From positions 406,867 through 470,866 of the forward strand of contig NW_005434626.1 of NCBI RefSeq assembly GCF_000315625.1: a DNA stretch of 64,000 bases, given 5' to 3'. This document shows, in pieces, positions 22,199 through 33,082 of this stretch (its first letter is position 1; every line of letters starts with the position of its first letter). This stretch comes from Guillardia theta CCMP2712. Lineage: Eukaryota > Cryptophyceae > Pyrenomonadales > Geminigeraceae. The translations under genes were made by a program, and so were the position numbers. Below the pieces are notes generated by a model. The model saw only the letters and a program-made list of their open reading frames with translations. It did no database searches and was not told the DNA's origin.

Positions 22199-24700
22199 AT
22201 GGCGGGGGTAGTGGGGACGTTGAACATGATGGGAGAAAGCTACAACTTCCTTGAGTTTGCTGATGACAACAAGCGCAATCAAGATCAAGATGAACAAGAA
22301 TGTATTGTATTGTAGATGCCTGAGACAGGAGAAGTGATCATGATGCTTCGCAGCCTGGATTCAACGATATGGGAGGATCTTGGAGAGGTTCAAGATTTTG
22401 AAGTCTGCAGATGTCGTGAGGGAAGCTGAAGCCATTGGCTTCAAACTGCAAGTGGTGATGAATGTTTGTGGGCTGCTCATTCGGTCGGCTGTTGTCCTGA
22501 GAAATGCAATCCCAGGCTCTGCACAATGAACTGTTCTTCCAAGAATGTACCGAAGAATTTCTGCAACGAGACAACAAGATGGCCCTGACTAACCGCACCA
22601 ACCTCATCGTATGCGGAGCAAAACCAGTCCATGGCGATGGGACTCCGTTGTTTCTTCATGCCAAGAACTGGAGAGCTCTGATGAAGGTCAGAGTCAGCAT
22701 GGAGGAAAGCGGAACTCACAGCCCAACAGGACCAAGTCGTGCATTATCACGAGAATCTCAAGGATCACTGCATGGTGATAGTTTCCTCCTCCTGCTCCTC
22801 CTCCTCCTCCTCCTCCTCCTCCTCCTCCTCCTCCTCCTCTTCCTTTTCTATGCTGCAGCTGTAATTGAACCTAATGGAGTAAGGCGCTGTGGGACGTTGC
22901 ATGTAACCTGGCGGCGGAGGGTTGTCACGGTTCGTCTTTGCCTCGAGTGGCATGGGAGGCCAGTGATGGTGGGGATCGCAGGCGACTACCTTTCTCTTGG
23001 CAGAGAATCCTATCTCAACCCGGACAACTTCGTTGTAAGCCGCTTGTCCCCGGCATCGCATTACGCTGAAGGGCAGAGCGCGTGCAGGAGAATTACAGGA
23101 AGTTGCTGGAGCCGTTAGGTGAGGCTGAACATGATTTACGTGCTTGCTGAAGGATGGTTTCGATTGACGAGTGTGCTTGTAAGGATCATCATCAAGTTTT
23201 GTCCTGGCAGTGCAGGTCAGCACGAATCGCTCGTGTCATGGATGGGTGTGAAGAGACTCGCAGGAGTATCCGGCGCCGGGGTCAGCAAGACACGCAGCCT
23301 TGCAGACAGTGTTGGAAGAGCGAGGATATCACGTTTATGAGGTTGTTTCTGCTACCGATGACCCTCGAGACGCTGAAGAAGCTGCAGGGTGAGGGGCAGG
23401 CGTTTATATGCTCCCATCCCTGTGCTTCTCCGAGGGATGTCAAGACCAGCCCGCTCGGTAGAAGAGAAGGGGCGGGGGAGAGCAGGACAGCAGGGAGGGG
23501 AGGAGGAGAGGGGAAGGGGGGCGGGGGAAGGAAAGTAGGGCGGGGGGAGGAGGATGGGGGAGGTGAACATTGTGAACCATGTGAACGAGGTGGTAGGATG
23601 CGACAGAGAGGAACTGCTTCGAGGAGTCGGAGGGTCATTGGAGGTGAGGGACGTCCAGGAGTTAGAGGGACTGACGGCTGCGACAAATCAAGGAGGAGCC
23701 ATGCAGCGAAGATTGGGAGCGATTCCGTACAACAGCGAGGAAGACGATGGTGGTGGAGGAGAGTTTGTTCGTGCGTGAGTTTTGCCGAGGAGACTCTCGA
23801 CATCGGAGACAAGCTGAGAGTGATCAACGTACACGTCAAGGTCAGCTGGGAGGCAGATGACTGTATGAGTCTGCACTCTTGACTTGTTGATGGACTGTTG
23901 TGATGGTCGAGAGGATGGATCAGGGATGGGAATGATCACGACGATGAATATGAATGATTGCAAATGAAACAATGACTCTTTGCAAGGAGCTCAAGACAGA
24001 AGCTGGAACAAAATTTCTTGCAGACTACATGAGAAGTCTTTGCCATTCAGGTCTTTGTCATGAGTTCAATCCTGTGGTGTTTGACATTTCCAACAAAGAA
24101 AGGATCAACTTTCTGTTAGCGGATACCAACATTCCCAACTCTTCCAAGGTTTTCCTCTCCCGCTCTGTCCCACTCCCACTCTCACTCGCTCACTGCAGGT
24201 TGAAACCTTTTCTGCTCGCGCCGCTGCACTCGGACTCCGCGTCTTTCCCTCCGGGTGCGGCGTCTAGAGAGCTGAGGAAGTAGCATGTGGAGGAGTGGAT
24301 CAGGGTCCAGACGAGCGAAGGAGGAGGAGGAGCGAACGAGGGGGAGGACGGAGGGAGGGGACGAGGAGGAGGATGTTGATGGGTTGGCAGCGTGACGACA
24401 AGAAAGAAGCGGACGGAACTTCATGGGCAGATGTACGACGCTCGCAAGTGCCTGAAGGTGATCTGATCGGTTCCTGTCGCTTCCAACGAATTGCAGGTGG
24501 TCGAGGCAAGGAAGGACTTCTGCCTCTGCTGGGCTGCAAGTGAGCTGAGAGAGCAGCTGGAGTCGTCGCAGAGTAGCTGGCAAGTCAAGGTGTCTCCTGG
24601 TGAAAGACTGAGTGCGGTGTTTGCGGCTGATGCATGCTATGCCAGAGCTGGGCGAGGACGGGGAAATGGTGAGCACATGAGGAGAGGAGGGGAGAGTGAC
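22199..24700 (+). CDS. Unrecognised intron-rich gene
   Basis: A candidate start at ATG 22199 gives MAGVVGTLNMMGESYNFLEF. Exons that read well include WIQRYGRILERFKILKSADV...EAIGFKLQ (ends near 22451), ALHNELFFQECTEEFLQRDN...NWRALMK (from 22515), DQVVHYHENLKDHCM (near 22730), VIEPNGVRRCGTLHVTWRRR...GIAGDYLSLGRESYLNPDNF (from about 22859), AERVQENYRKLLEPL, EYPAPGSARHAALQTVLEER...VYEVVSATDDPRDAEEAA (23263-23390), ELKTEAGTKFLADYMRSLCH...INFLLADTNIPNSSK (23988-24150), VETFSARAAALGLRVFPSGC and VVEARKDFCLCWAASELREQ (24497 on). Phases between several of these do not fit with the splice sites I chose, and the C-terminus is unknown. I do not recognise a family. Coding is supported by the run of exon-like pieces on one strand with good GT/AG sites. 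Confidence 0.45.
22783..22843. repeat. (CTC)n tract in intron
   Basis: About 20 CTC triplets lie between the DHCM exon and the VIEPNG exon of the unrecognised gene. Confidence 0.85.
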
Positions 24701-25164
24701 AGTTGGTCAGCTGCTCCCGAATGCTCACTGGCCGACGGATCACGCCATGCTGAGCGTGCAGGTTGAGCTACTTCCGCAGCTGCTCTCGTCGGTCTGAGCT
24801 CGGCAGGAGGTAGGGAGGAGCTTCAATCGCCAGCTCTAAGTTGTTCCATCTCTCTCCTCCTGTGCTCGTCTTCCTTTCTCGTCTTCCTTTCTCTTTCCCA
24901 CCGAGCGAGGGATTCGAGACCGTCCGTGCTGTCTTGACCCTTGCTTGCCATACTCTCTTGACCTTCTCTTGCCATGCTCCTCTTCGCATGCGCTCTCACC
25001 CGCGTCAACCTCCGCACAGAGTTGCCTTATCATCTCCTCCCCGCCCCTTCTTCATCCCGCCCTCTCCTCCCACTCTCCTCCTTGTCCCTCAAATTCCTGT
25101 CTACTTTTCTGCATATGCATCTCTCTATTTGTCTCTTTCTGTCCCCACCCACCACCCACATTCC

Positions 25165-25252
25165 CTCTCCCTCCCTCTCCCTCTCCCTCTCCCTCTCCCT
25201 CTCCCTCTCCCTCTCCCTCTCCCTCTCCCTCTCCCTCTCCCTCTCCCTCTTT
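25165..25252. repeat. (CCCTCT)n hexanucleotide array
   Basis: Near-perfect CCCTCT units on the plus strand in the spacer between two converging genes. Confidence 0.9.
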
Positions 25253-25307
25253 CCCTCCGTCTTCGTCTCCCTCTCCCTCTCCCTCCCCCTCTCTCCCTGC
25301 CTTGTCC

Positions 25308-25309
<2 letters not shown>

Positions 25310-25343
<34 letters not shown>
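25310..25343. repeat. (CTG)11 tract
   Basis: Uninterrupted CTG triplets just downstream of the hexanucleotide array. Confidence 0.9.
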
Positions 25344-25344
<1 letters not shown>

Positions 25345-25416
25345 CCGCACCGCGATTTCTTGACACTCTTTGTCACCAGAAGGTTGAGGTCCAACAAATC
25401 GAACTCTCACAAAACA

Positions 25417-26049
25417 TCATGCTGCGCACATCTTCCGCACCCCCTGCTTCTCCTGTGATAGGTTCACCAGGACCCTCAGTCCGGCTGCCTGCGCACGAGG
25501 ATACTCATGACAATCTCGCATCACCTTGACAGTCGCCTCGATCCCTCCTCTCGCTGCAATCTCTCTCCGTCTCTGCTCGTCCTCCGAGAGGTATTTCAGC
25601 ACCGTCAGCGCATCCATCGCCATCGCTCGCTCATCCAATATGCTCGAGGAGATGGAGAGCAACTCCAGTCCTTGTCGCTGCTCATTCCCGTCTACTTTTA
25701 GCCCCTGCATCCACGAGACCGCAAACGCTCCCACCTCCTCAATCGCCAGGACTGACTTGCGATCCTCCTCCTGCTGAGATACTGTCACCAACATCTGCAA
25801 CCCTAGAGCCTGTATCCATCTATCTCCTAGGGCGCGTAGAGAATTTCTCCTCCTTGTCGTCACAGCGTCCTGGAAGTGTCCCAATAGAAAATTTCCTCGT
25901 CCTCTTCTACGATGTTCCGGAGATCCTTCAGCTCCGAGTCAACGAGCTGGAGCAGGGAGGGGAGAGGGGGAGGAAAGAAGGAAGGGCACATGTGGGAAAA
26001 CAGCAAGAGGGATGAGAGCGAGCACGAGAGGAATGAGGTCAAGAGAAGG

Positions 26050-26136
<87 letters not shown>

Positions 26137-27191
26137 CTAAGAGCAAGTATCTCACGGCCTCAGTAAACGTGGGTCTGCTTGCGGTCTCGTACACGAAGTT
26201 GAGCTTCACGTGCAATCTTGACAAGTGCCTCATAGCACCTTCTAGCTCCTGCACCAGTAGCGTCAGAAGATGGACGGGAGGGAAGAGACAAGGACCATGA
26301 AGATGACGTCATTCCTCTCTCGCGCTAATGTGAGCTCCTGCGATGCAAGATCAGCTGTGGATCGCGGAGGAGGAGGAGGAGGAGGAGGAGAAGTGGTGGT
26401 GGTGGTGGTGGTGGTGGAGGAGGAGGAGGAGGTGGTGGTGGTGGTGGTGGTGGTGGAGGAGGAGGAGGAGGAGGAGGAGGATCAGGACGAGGACGAGGAC
26501 GAGGACGAGGAAGAAGGAGGCTGACTTTGTCGATGAAGTCAAGACACGTCATGCATCTGTCTCGCAGTCTGAGAGCAGTGGAGCGGATGGATGGGCCGTG
26601 TGTGTTGTTGAGGAACATCTCGAATTCCTGGCAGGAGCAGAATCAAAGGGGAGGAAGAAAAGTGTCGATCCTCACCTTGGCTTCTTGCCACACAGAGCTG
26701 AGGGTCATGGAGGACAAAGCTTCTTCCTCCCTGCTTGCGAGAAAGTCAGGCGAGCATCAGGAACGTACGCAGGTCGACTTGGAGCTCGTTGTCATGGTGC
26801 CGTTCGCCTCAGCCCGGTAACTGCAAAGGGGACAAGCGAGGCAGCGTCAGAGAGGACGAGGAGGGGGAAGGGGAATAAAAGATGGGGTAGAGGAGAAAGG
26901 AGAAAGGAAGCAGACAGGAGGAGATGAAGGCAAAGAGGAAGCAGACAGGAGGAGATGAGGAGGAGGTAAGAGGAAAGATGAAGAGGAGGTGGTACCCGTG
27001 CATTGAATTTGGAGGAAAGATGAAGACTTTATCCTCCCATGTTATGGAGAACGCAACTTCCTGGAAGCAACCACGTCAGTGATGCTGATTCCTCTCCGTC
27101 TCATTCTTCATACCTCCTCCTCCCCCTCGTACTCAACCCACTTGTCCTCCCGCTCATCGTAGCGCCGTTTCACCAGAGGCTTCCCATCGAC
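25417..27191 (-). CDS. Armadillo-like repeat protein, multi-exon
   Basis: The last exon (from about 25800) reads MLVTVSQQEEDRKSVLAIEE and on through DALTVLKYLSEDEQRRREIA, ARGGIEATVKVMRDCHEYPR and AQAAGLRVLVNLSQEKQGVR to TGA at 25417. The alternating short helices with GG-I-x-x-x-V-x-x-M and GLRVLVNLS are armadillo-like. Upstream exons on the same strand: LVDSELKDLRNIVEEDEEIF, ELEGAMRHLSRLHVKLNFVY, EFEMFLNNTHGPSIRSTALR, GYRAEANGTMTTSSKSTC (26769-26820), EVAFSITWEDKVFIFPPNSM (26996-27060) and VDGKPLVKRRYDEREDKWVE (27114-27191). The first three of the latter group splice in phase; the junctions between 26769 and 26000 are unresolved. It may be the 3' part of the coiled-coil gene just upstream (27437-29580), since no start codon is evident between them. 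Function likely scaffolding; inferred. Confidence 0.5.
26051..26135. repeat. (GGAGCA)n array in intron
   Basis: Fourteen units of GGAGCA inside a minus-strand intron of the armadillo-like gene, immediately downstream of the ELEGAMRHLS exon. Confidence 0.9.
26364..26515. repeat. Composite (GGA)(GGT)(GGA)(GGT)(GGA)(GAGGAC) array
   Basis: Blocks of GGA and GGT triplets alternate and end in GAGGAC hexamers. The array lies in an intron between the EFEMFLNN exon and the next downstream exon. Confidence 0.9.
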
Positions 27192-27436
27192 CTAGGAGGA
27201 TCCGTGAACGTTGGACCGGGGCAGTAGGAGCAGGGCAAATGGGCAAGGAAGAGATGCAGGAGAGAAAAACGGAGCGACTGAAGGATAATCGGCGTCATCG
27301 TCATCGTCATCATTGTCATCACCACAACTCTCGCTATCATCGCCCCCGCCACGACCACCACAAGCAGCAGCAGCAACGAGAGGGATCGTTGTTATCTCAG
27401 GCAATGGAGGGATAAGTGGGACTGCAGCTGGTTATC
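27192..27436. other. Interval between two minus-strand exon groups
   Basis: On the minus strand, 27200-27400 is open with an Asp-rich stretch (CGDDNDDDDDDADYPSVAP). It may be an exon linking the coiled-coil and armadillo-like pieces or an intron with (GAT)n repeats; the (CATCGT)n motif is visible near 27294-27315 on the plus strand. Not resolved. Confidence 0.35.
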
Positions 27437-29580
27437 TCACAATCCATCGAGTTCCGGGGGGATACGTCTTGGTGTTCCTGCTCAACCTCACGAGCATCTC
27501 CTTCCTGCTCCTCTCGTGCAACTCGCGCACTAGCTCGCCCTGAACCGTGATTACATGGGATTTGGAAGGGGGGGGGAGGAGGAGGGAGGGAGGGAGGAGG
27601 AGGAGGAGAAGGAGGAGGACGAGGAGGCGATAGTGGTGGTGGTGGAGAGGTTGTCACGGAAGAAGCAGGAGACAGAAAGGAGTTAACCTTGATCTTCCAA
27701 AGGTGATCGAGCACGTCTTCTCTTGACTGGCATCGAGTCATCGCGATCATCCAGCTCCTCCTCCACCACCACCTTCTTGTTGGAGTACTTGAGCATACCA
27801 TTTTGAAGAGCTTCTTCCGCCGCAGCAGGACACTTCTGAGAGACTGGAACTTCAGCTCTGTCCAGCACTTTCTCCACCTACCTGGGCATCAACGGACAAG
27901 GCGTACAGAGGACGTTTGATGATGGCGTAATCGCAGGCTCTGCTGACTTCCCCACTGTACACGTTAGGAGGGAGTCGAAAGGAGTTCCATATGGGCGGCG
28001 ACGAAGGGCTCCAGCGCGGCTTGCTATCGCCACCCTGCTCACCGCGGTCATGGTGGGGAGAACCGAGTCTGACAAAATGGTGCGGGGAACAGAGCCGGGC
28101 TATGGCGCAAGAGGTTATTGATGAGAGATGATTGAATACCTTGCTCGCGTCTCGTCTCACGGAATCGAAGCTGCCGTCTTGCAATCCTGGAATGTTCCGG
28201 AGTATCGACATGATCTCTTCGTTTTCCGCGCCCTCCTCCTCGTCGTCGTCGTCGTAGCTGGGCTCGTCTCCCCGCTGCTCTCCTCCCTCTTCGCCTGACA
28301 TCTTCCTCCTCCGGTTCTCCCTGTACTTTTCGTATATCTCAGCCCCTACCTCCCTCATCGCTTCCTGGAACGAGCGAGCCTGATCTCCGCTCTTGATGTA
28401 ATCCACGAGATTGTTGCCTGGCTGTTCGACGCCTGGCAAAGCTGTAGCCGGCTGTCGATGCTTCTCCTCCACTCTCTCCTGCAGACGTTCTTTCCTCAAA
28501 GACCTCGCTGCGATGGCCTGCGATATCTGCCTGATCTTCTCCTGCTGCTCGCCACGAGGATCGATAATTCGTACATCCTCGGGAGAGCGTAGCGGGAATC
28601 CTATCCTCTGCTCGGTCTGTACATCGTCGAGCACGTCTGCTTGCGACCACCGAGCCTTGAGCTGGTTGATGGTTGCTTGCAACTGCACAATCTCCTGCAG
28701 AATCTTGGAATACTGGTTCTCCCCTTCCAGGCTGTATGCTCTCTGTGCATCGGATGCCTTCAAAAACAATTCTTTCAGCTGCTTCTCCAACTTTGCAATC
28801 TCATCATCGATCGACACACGAGGGACTTGCACTTCCTCCTTCACGGTCTGATGCGTGTACTCCGCAGGAGGTGGGAGCACTTCGTCAAAGGAGATCTCGT
28901 CAAGAGGTTGCGACGAGGATAGGCAGGACCCCAGCAAGACTCGCCGCCCCAGGTGCTCGATTCCAGGCGTCATGCTAAAGTCGACCACACAGAATCGCCC
29001 TCCTGCCACAACTTCCTCCACGAACATCCCAACCTTCCCCAGCGTTGGTTTCAGTCCAGTGCTCCACCCCTACTCGCCCTTCACCGAACCTCCATTCAGC
29101 AAGCAACAACTACCTTCTTCGCCATCTTCAATGGCGCATCTTCAGACACCTTGACCCAGTCACCCTCCTTGAAGTCGAGCTCTATCATAGCAACGTGCTC
29201 GGTCACCATACAAACAACAAGAATGTCTCGCTCACCATCATCGCCCATCAGCAAATCTTGAATGCTCGGACAGCAAGCTGCAGGGGAGGCTCAAAGTTGC
29301 GCACAGGGATCGACGCCGCACCTTTCTTTCTCAGTGCATTGCGGCTGCCCGTTGCTGGATGAATCACCAGCTTTCTGATGCTGATAACGCTGACGAACCC
29401 AGCAACAGATTGAGGTGAGGAGAAAAGATGAATGTTAACAAGAAATATCAAGAGAACTTGCAATGATCTGGTGTATCCACGAGATCCACTACCATCAAGG
29501 CGAACCATTACCCTGAACCAGGAAAAAATCAAGATACGACGAGGGTCTTTCAGTCTTCTCTCCTCCTTCTGCGGCTCCAT
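27437..29580 (-). CDS. Uncharacterised coiled-coil protein, multi-exon
   Basis: The candidate start is MEPQKEERRLKDPRRILIFS at 29580. Next exons: SVAGFVSVISIRKLVIHPAT (about 29410 down), DLLMGDDGERDILVVCMVTE...FKEGDWVKVSEDAPLKMAKK (about 29276-29131), then a long exon with VGMFVEEVVAGGRFCVVDFS, a coiled coil from SIDDEIAKLEKQLKELFLKA through YSKILQEIVQLQATINQLKA, a basic helix region, an acidic run and MSILRNIPGLQDGSFDSVRR (to about 28136). Downstream pieces: RACDYAIIKRPLYALSVDAQ, VEKVLDRAEVPVSQKCPAAA with KRRRARSPLED, and ELVRELHERSRKEMLVRLSR ending at a TAA near 27437. No family recognised. Its 5' exon lies inside the left arm of the inverted array, and a broken copy sits at 33083-33315. 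Confidence 0.5.
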
Positions 29581-29782
29581 GACTTTGCCTGCCCTGCCCT
29601 GCCCTGCCCTGCCCTGCCTTCTCTTCTTCTCTCTTCTTCCTATTATGAAGTGTCTCCTCCTTTATTTCCCCACCCTCCTCCTCCTCCACAAGTTCCCTCT
29701 GGCCATGGGCAGAAAAACAAGAGTGATGGGGCGCATGGTAAAAAGCTAAGGTCGAGTAAAACGATCCGGACAGAAATGAGAA

Positions 29783-30496
29783 TCGATCTGGGGAGGTTAC
29801 GAAGTAAAAGAATATATGGTAGTGGGTGGAGGTCAAAAAGGTTGGGATGATATACACCTTGACCAGCCGCCGAGTTACTGGTATGCCACCCCTCACAGTA
29901 TATATACCACATGCTGCCCTCCCCTTCCTCCCTCCCCTTCCCCTCCTTCCACCCTTGCAAACCCCTTCTTCCCGCCCCGTCCCCTCCTCCTCTTCCCGGC
30001 TCATTTGTCCTGTAGCGCTTTTCCTGACGTCTGTAGGCTACGCCCATCCTGGCGTACCTTTTGATGCCGTATAGAATCGAGCTCACTGCTGTTGCAGCGT
30101 CCATCATCGGATTGGTGATTCAACGGTACTGCCTGCCGGCAGGTACAATCATAGGAGAGTCGCACCTGCATGCAGGTTTGTAGTGATCGCTCAGTCTGCA
30201 ATCGTAGATGGATATGCAAGGATTTCGTTTCCTCTGAATAGATGCTGCCATCCTGACTGCTTTCGTTCTCATTGTATGCCCAACCACATGGGACTCTGCG
30301 CGTATGACTTTGACGCAGCTCCTATGAAGATGCTGAGAGTGATGAGGCATTATCAGCATCAACAGCAAAGGTAGCGTTCTTGTATGAGCAGACTGCAGAG
30401 CACAAGCAAAAATGTATGGAGTGTAGGGGACATTGATTGGTTCAGTGCATTGCGCTGAGTGGGGGGGTTGAAGGGTGGGTGGTGACGGCAGGAGGA
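29783..30496 (+). repeat. Array unit 1, left arm
   Basis: Full unit from ATCGATCTGGGG to the next copy of the same word at 30497. Contains the TATATATAC box near 29899, a 12-bp palindrome at 30132-30143 and a 14-bp palindrome at 30164-30177. Confidence 0.8.
30132..30177. other. Paired perfect palindromes inside the array unit
   Basis: CCTGCCGGCAGG (30132-30143) and ACCTGCATGCAGGT (30164-30177), 20 bp apart. Both share CCTGC/GCAGG arms. They recur in the inverted right-arm unit, the first with one change. Confidence 0.8.
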
Positions 30497-31398
30497 ATCG
30501 ATCTGGGGAGGTTACGAAGTAAAAGAATGTTTGATAGTGGGTGGGGATCAAAAAGGTTGGGATGATATACACCTTGACCAGCCGCCGAGTTACTCGATCA
30601 ACACCCCTCACAGTATATATACCACATACTGCCCTCCCCTTCCTCCCTCCCCTTCCCCTCCTTCCACCCTTGCAAACCCCATCCTCCATCCCTTCCTCCC
30701 GCCCCGCCCCCTCCTCCTCGCCCTGGCTCATTTGTCCTGTAGCGCTTTTCCTGACGTCTGTAGGTCAGGTCCATCCTGGCGTACCTTTTGACGCCGTGTA
30801 GCATGAGGCGACCGTACAGGATCATAGACCGTTCGGATGATCGTTTGGGTTTAGATGAAGCTCACTGCCATAGAATCAATTGGTGATTCAACGGTGCTGC
30901 CTGCCGGCAGGTACAATCATAGGAGAGTCGTACGCAGGTTTGTCATACACACAGCATTGACATACAAGAAAATGCACAGCTCTCTCTCTCAAGCTCGGAC
31001 TCTCATTTGCCGAGTGCTGATCGATTGTATCAGAACAAGTTTCGTGGTGTAAGCTTCAAGTTGAGTCGCTCCATTGGACGTTTGTAGCGATCGCTCAGTC
31101 TGCAATCGTAGATGGATATGCAAGGGTTTCGTTTCCTCTGAATAGATGCTGCCATCCTGACTGCTTTCGTTCTCATTGTATGCCCAACCACATGGACTCT
31201 GCGCGTATGACTTTGACGCAGCTCCTATGAAGATGCTGAGAGTGATGAGGCATTATCAGCATCAACAGCAAAGGTAGCGTTCTTGTATGAGCAGACCGCA
31301 GAGCACAAGCAAAAATGTATGGAGCGTAGGGGACATAATCGGTGCAGTGCATTGCGCTGAGTGGGTGGGTTGAAGGGTGGGTGGTGACTTCAGGAGGA
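30497..31398 (+). repeat. Array unit 2, left arm
   Basis: Full unit, longer than unit 1 because of about 190 bp of extra DNA near 30810-31090 (includes AGGCGACCGTACAGGATCAT). Keeps the first palindrome; the second is degenerate. Confidence 0.75.
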
Positions 31399-31545
31399 AT
31401 CGATCTGGGGAGGTTACGAAGTAAAAGAATGTGTGGTAGTGAGTGGGGGTCAAAAAGGTTGGGGTGATATACACCTTGACCAGCCGCCGAGTTACTCGAT
31501 CAATACCTCTCACAGTATATATACCACATGCTGCCCTCTTCTTTT
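31399..31545 (+). repeat. Array unit 3, truncated, left arm
   Basis: Starts like the others and stops soon after the TATATATAC box, where a GC-rich island (31546-31790) takes over. Confidence 0.75.
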
Positions 31546-31979
31546 TTGCTTCCGGTCCCTCACCCTTCATCCGCCCGGGCCTAGGGCCTCCCCTGAGTCC
31601 CGCCGGCCTTTCAAGTTTTTAAGTTACCGTATCAGATTGGCCGTGAACAACTTTTCAGTAGTGAAGACCTATCACGATCACCGGTAGACCGTGCGGCGGC
31701 CGCGGGACCGTGACTCCACGGCCCGGCCCGGGCCCGGGGTCGCTGAGCGGCCAGTGCAGTGTGCGCCGCCAGCCCGGGCGATCTCACACAGTAAGCCTGT
31801 ACTGCAAGGGCATGATAAAGCCCATTATTGCAAACTCAGATCTCAAGTGATGCATTTGCTCATGCCGCCCAACATAATTTACCTGCAAAAACGTTCCGAC
31901 CAGGGAGGTGCGAACTTCCCCATCAGCAACGCAGACCCTGCCGGCTCAAGCTACGCCGCATCAAAAATCCTATAGACGT
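31546..31979. other. GC-rich spacer at the centre of the inverted array
   Basis: 31560-31780 is very GC-rich with CCCGGGCC words like other islands in the window; 31790-31979 is of ordinary composition. No gene seen. Confidence 0.6.
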
Positions 31980-32222
31980 CAGGCGAGATGAGTCAGGGCG
32001 AGGAGGAGGGACGGGGCGGGAGGAAGGGATGGAGGATGGGGTTTGCAAGGGTGGATGGAGGGGAAGGGGAGGGAGGAAGGGTAGGGCAGCATGAGGGTAT
32101 ATATACTGTGAGGGGTGGCATACCAGTAACTCGGCGGCTGGTCAAGGTGTATATCACCCCAACCTTTTTGACCCCCACCCACTACCACACATTCTTTTAC
32201 TTCGTAACCTCCCCAGATCGAT
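31980..32222 (-). repeat. Array partial unit, right arm (inverted)
   Basis: Reverse complement of the first 240 bp of the unit; it meets the central spacer at about 31980 near GACGTCAGGCGAGATGAG, the counterpart of the left-arm CTGACGTCTGTAGG segment. Confidence 0.75.
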
Positions 32223-32952
32223 TCCTCCTGCCGTCACCAACTTCAACTCACCCACTCAGCGCAATGCACTGCACCGATTATGTCCCCTACGCTCCATACA
32301 TTTTTGCTTGTGCTCTGCGGTCTGCTCATACAAGAACGCTACCTTTGCTGTTGATGCTGATAATGGCTCATCACTCTCAGCATCTTCATAGGAGCTGCGT
32401 CAAAGTCATGCACTCAGGTCAAGTTGGTTGAATTGTAGCACTCAATGAGAACTAAAGCGGTCAGGATCATGGATGGCAGCATCTATTCAGAGGAAACGAA
32501 ACCCTTGCATATCCATCTACGATTGCAGACTGAGCGATCACTACAAACCTGCATGCAGGTGCGACTCTCCAATGATTGTACCTGCCAGCAGGCAGTACCG
32601 TTGAATCACCAATCCGATGATGGACGCTGCGACAGCAGGGAGCTCGATGCTATACGGCATCAACAGGCACTCCAGGATGGGCCTGACCTACAGACGTCAG
32701 GCAAAGCGCTACAGGACAGATGAGCCAGGGCGAGGAGGAGGGACGGGGTGGGAAGAAGGGATGGAGGATGGGGTTTGCAAGGGTGGATGGGGAAGGGGAG
32801 GGAGGAAGGGGAGGGCAGCATGAGGGTATATATACTGTGAGGGGTGGCAGACGAGTAACTCGGCGGCTGGTCAAGGTGTATATCACCCCAACCTTTTTGA
32901 CCCCCACCCACTACCACACATTCTTTTACTTCGTAACCTCCCCAGATCGATT
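32223..32952 (-). repeat. Array full unit, right arm (inverted)
   Basis: Reverse complement of a full unit, including the 14-bp palindrome ACCTGCATGCAGGT and a variant of the 12-bp one. Its outer end joins the same flank (TCTCATTTCTGTCCGGATCG) as the left arm. Confidence 0.8.
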
Positions 32953-33082
32953 CTCATTTCTGTCCGGATCGTTTTACTCGACCTTAGCTTTTTACCGTGG
33001 CATGCGCCCCATCGCTCTTGTTTTTCTGCCCATGGCCAGAGGGAATGGAGGAGGAGGAGGGTGGGGAAATAAAGGAGGAGAC

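Larger units (their letters stand above)
24701..25416. other. Spacer with (CCCTCT)n and (CTG)n arrays
   Basis: Ordinary pyrimidine-rich DNA to 25160, then about 16 units of CCCTCT (25165-25252), a CCCTCT/TCTC mix, and 11 CTG triplets (25310-25343). Frames across it are Ser-Pro-Leu or Arg-Glu-Gly monotony. The stop codon of the minus-strand armadillo-like gene lies at 25417. Confidence 0.7.

Noticed and set aside
24841-25529. Several overlapping Ser/Pro/Leu-rich or Arg/Glu-rich frames of 100-200 residues
   Set aside because: They are products of CCCTCT and CTG arrays and overlap in all frames; none continues as ordinary protein sequence.
26325-26618. Poly-Pro/Leu and poly-Gly/Val frames
   Set aside because: They are GGA/GGT triplet arrays within an intron; the armadillo-like exons on either side account for the coding signal.
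29890-29910. Array units as snRNA or tRNA gene copies because of the TATATATAC box
   Set aside because: No tRNA A/B boxes, U6-like core or Sm-site stem-loop layout was recognisable near the box.
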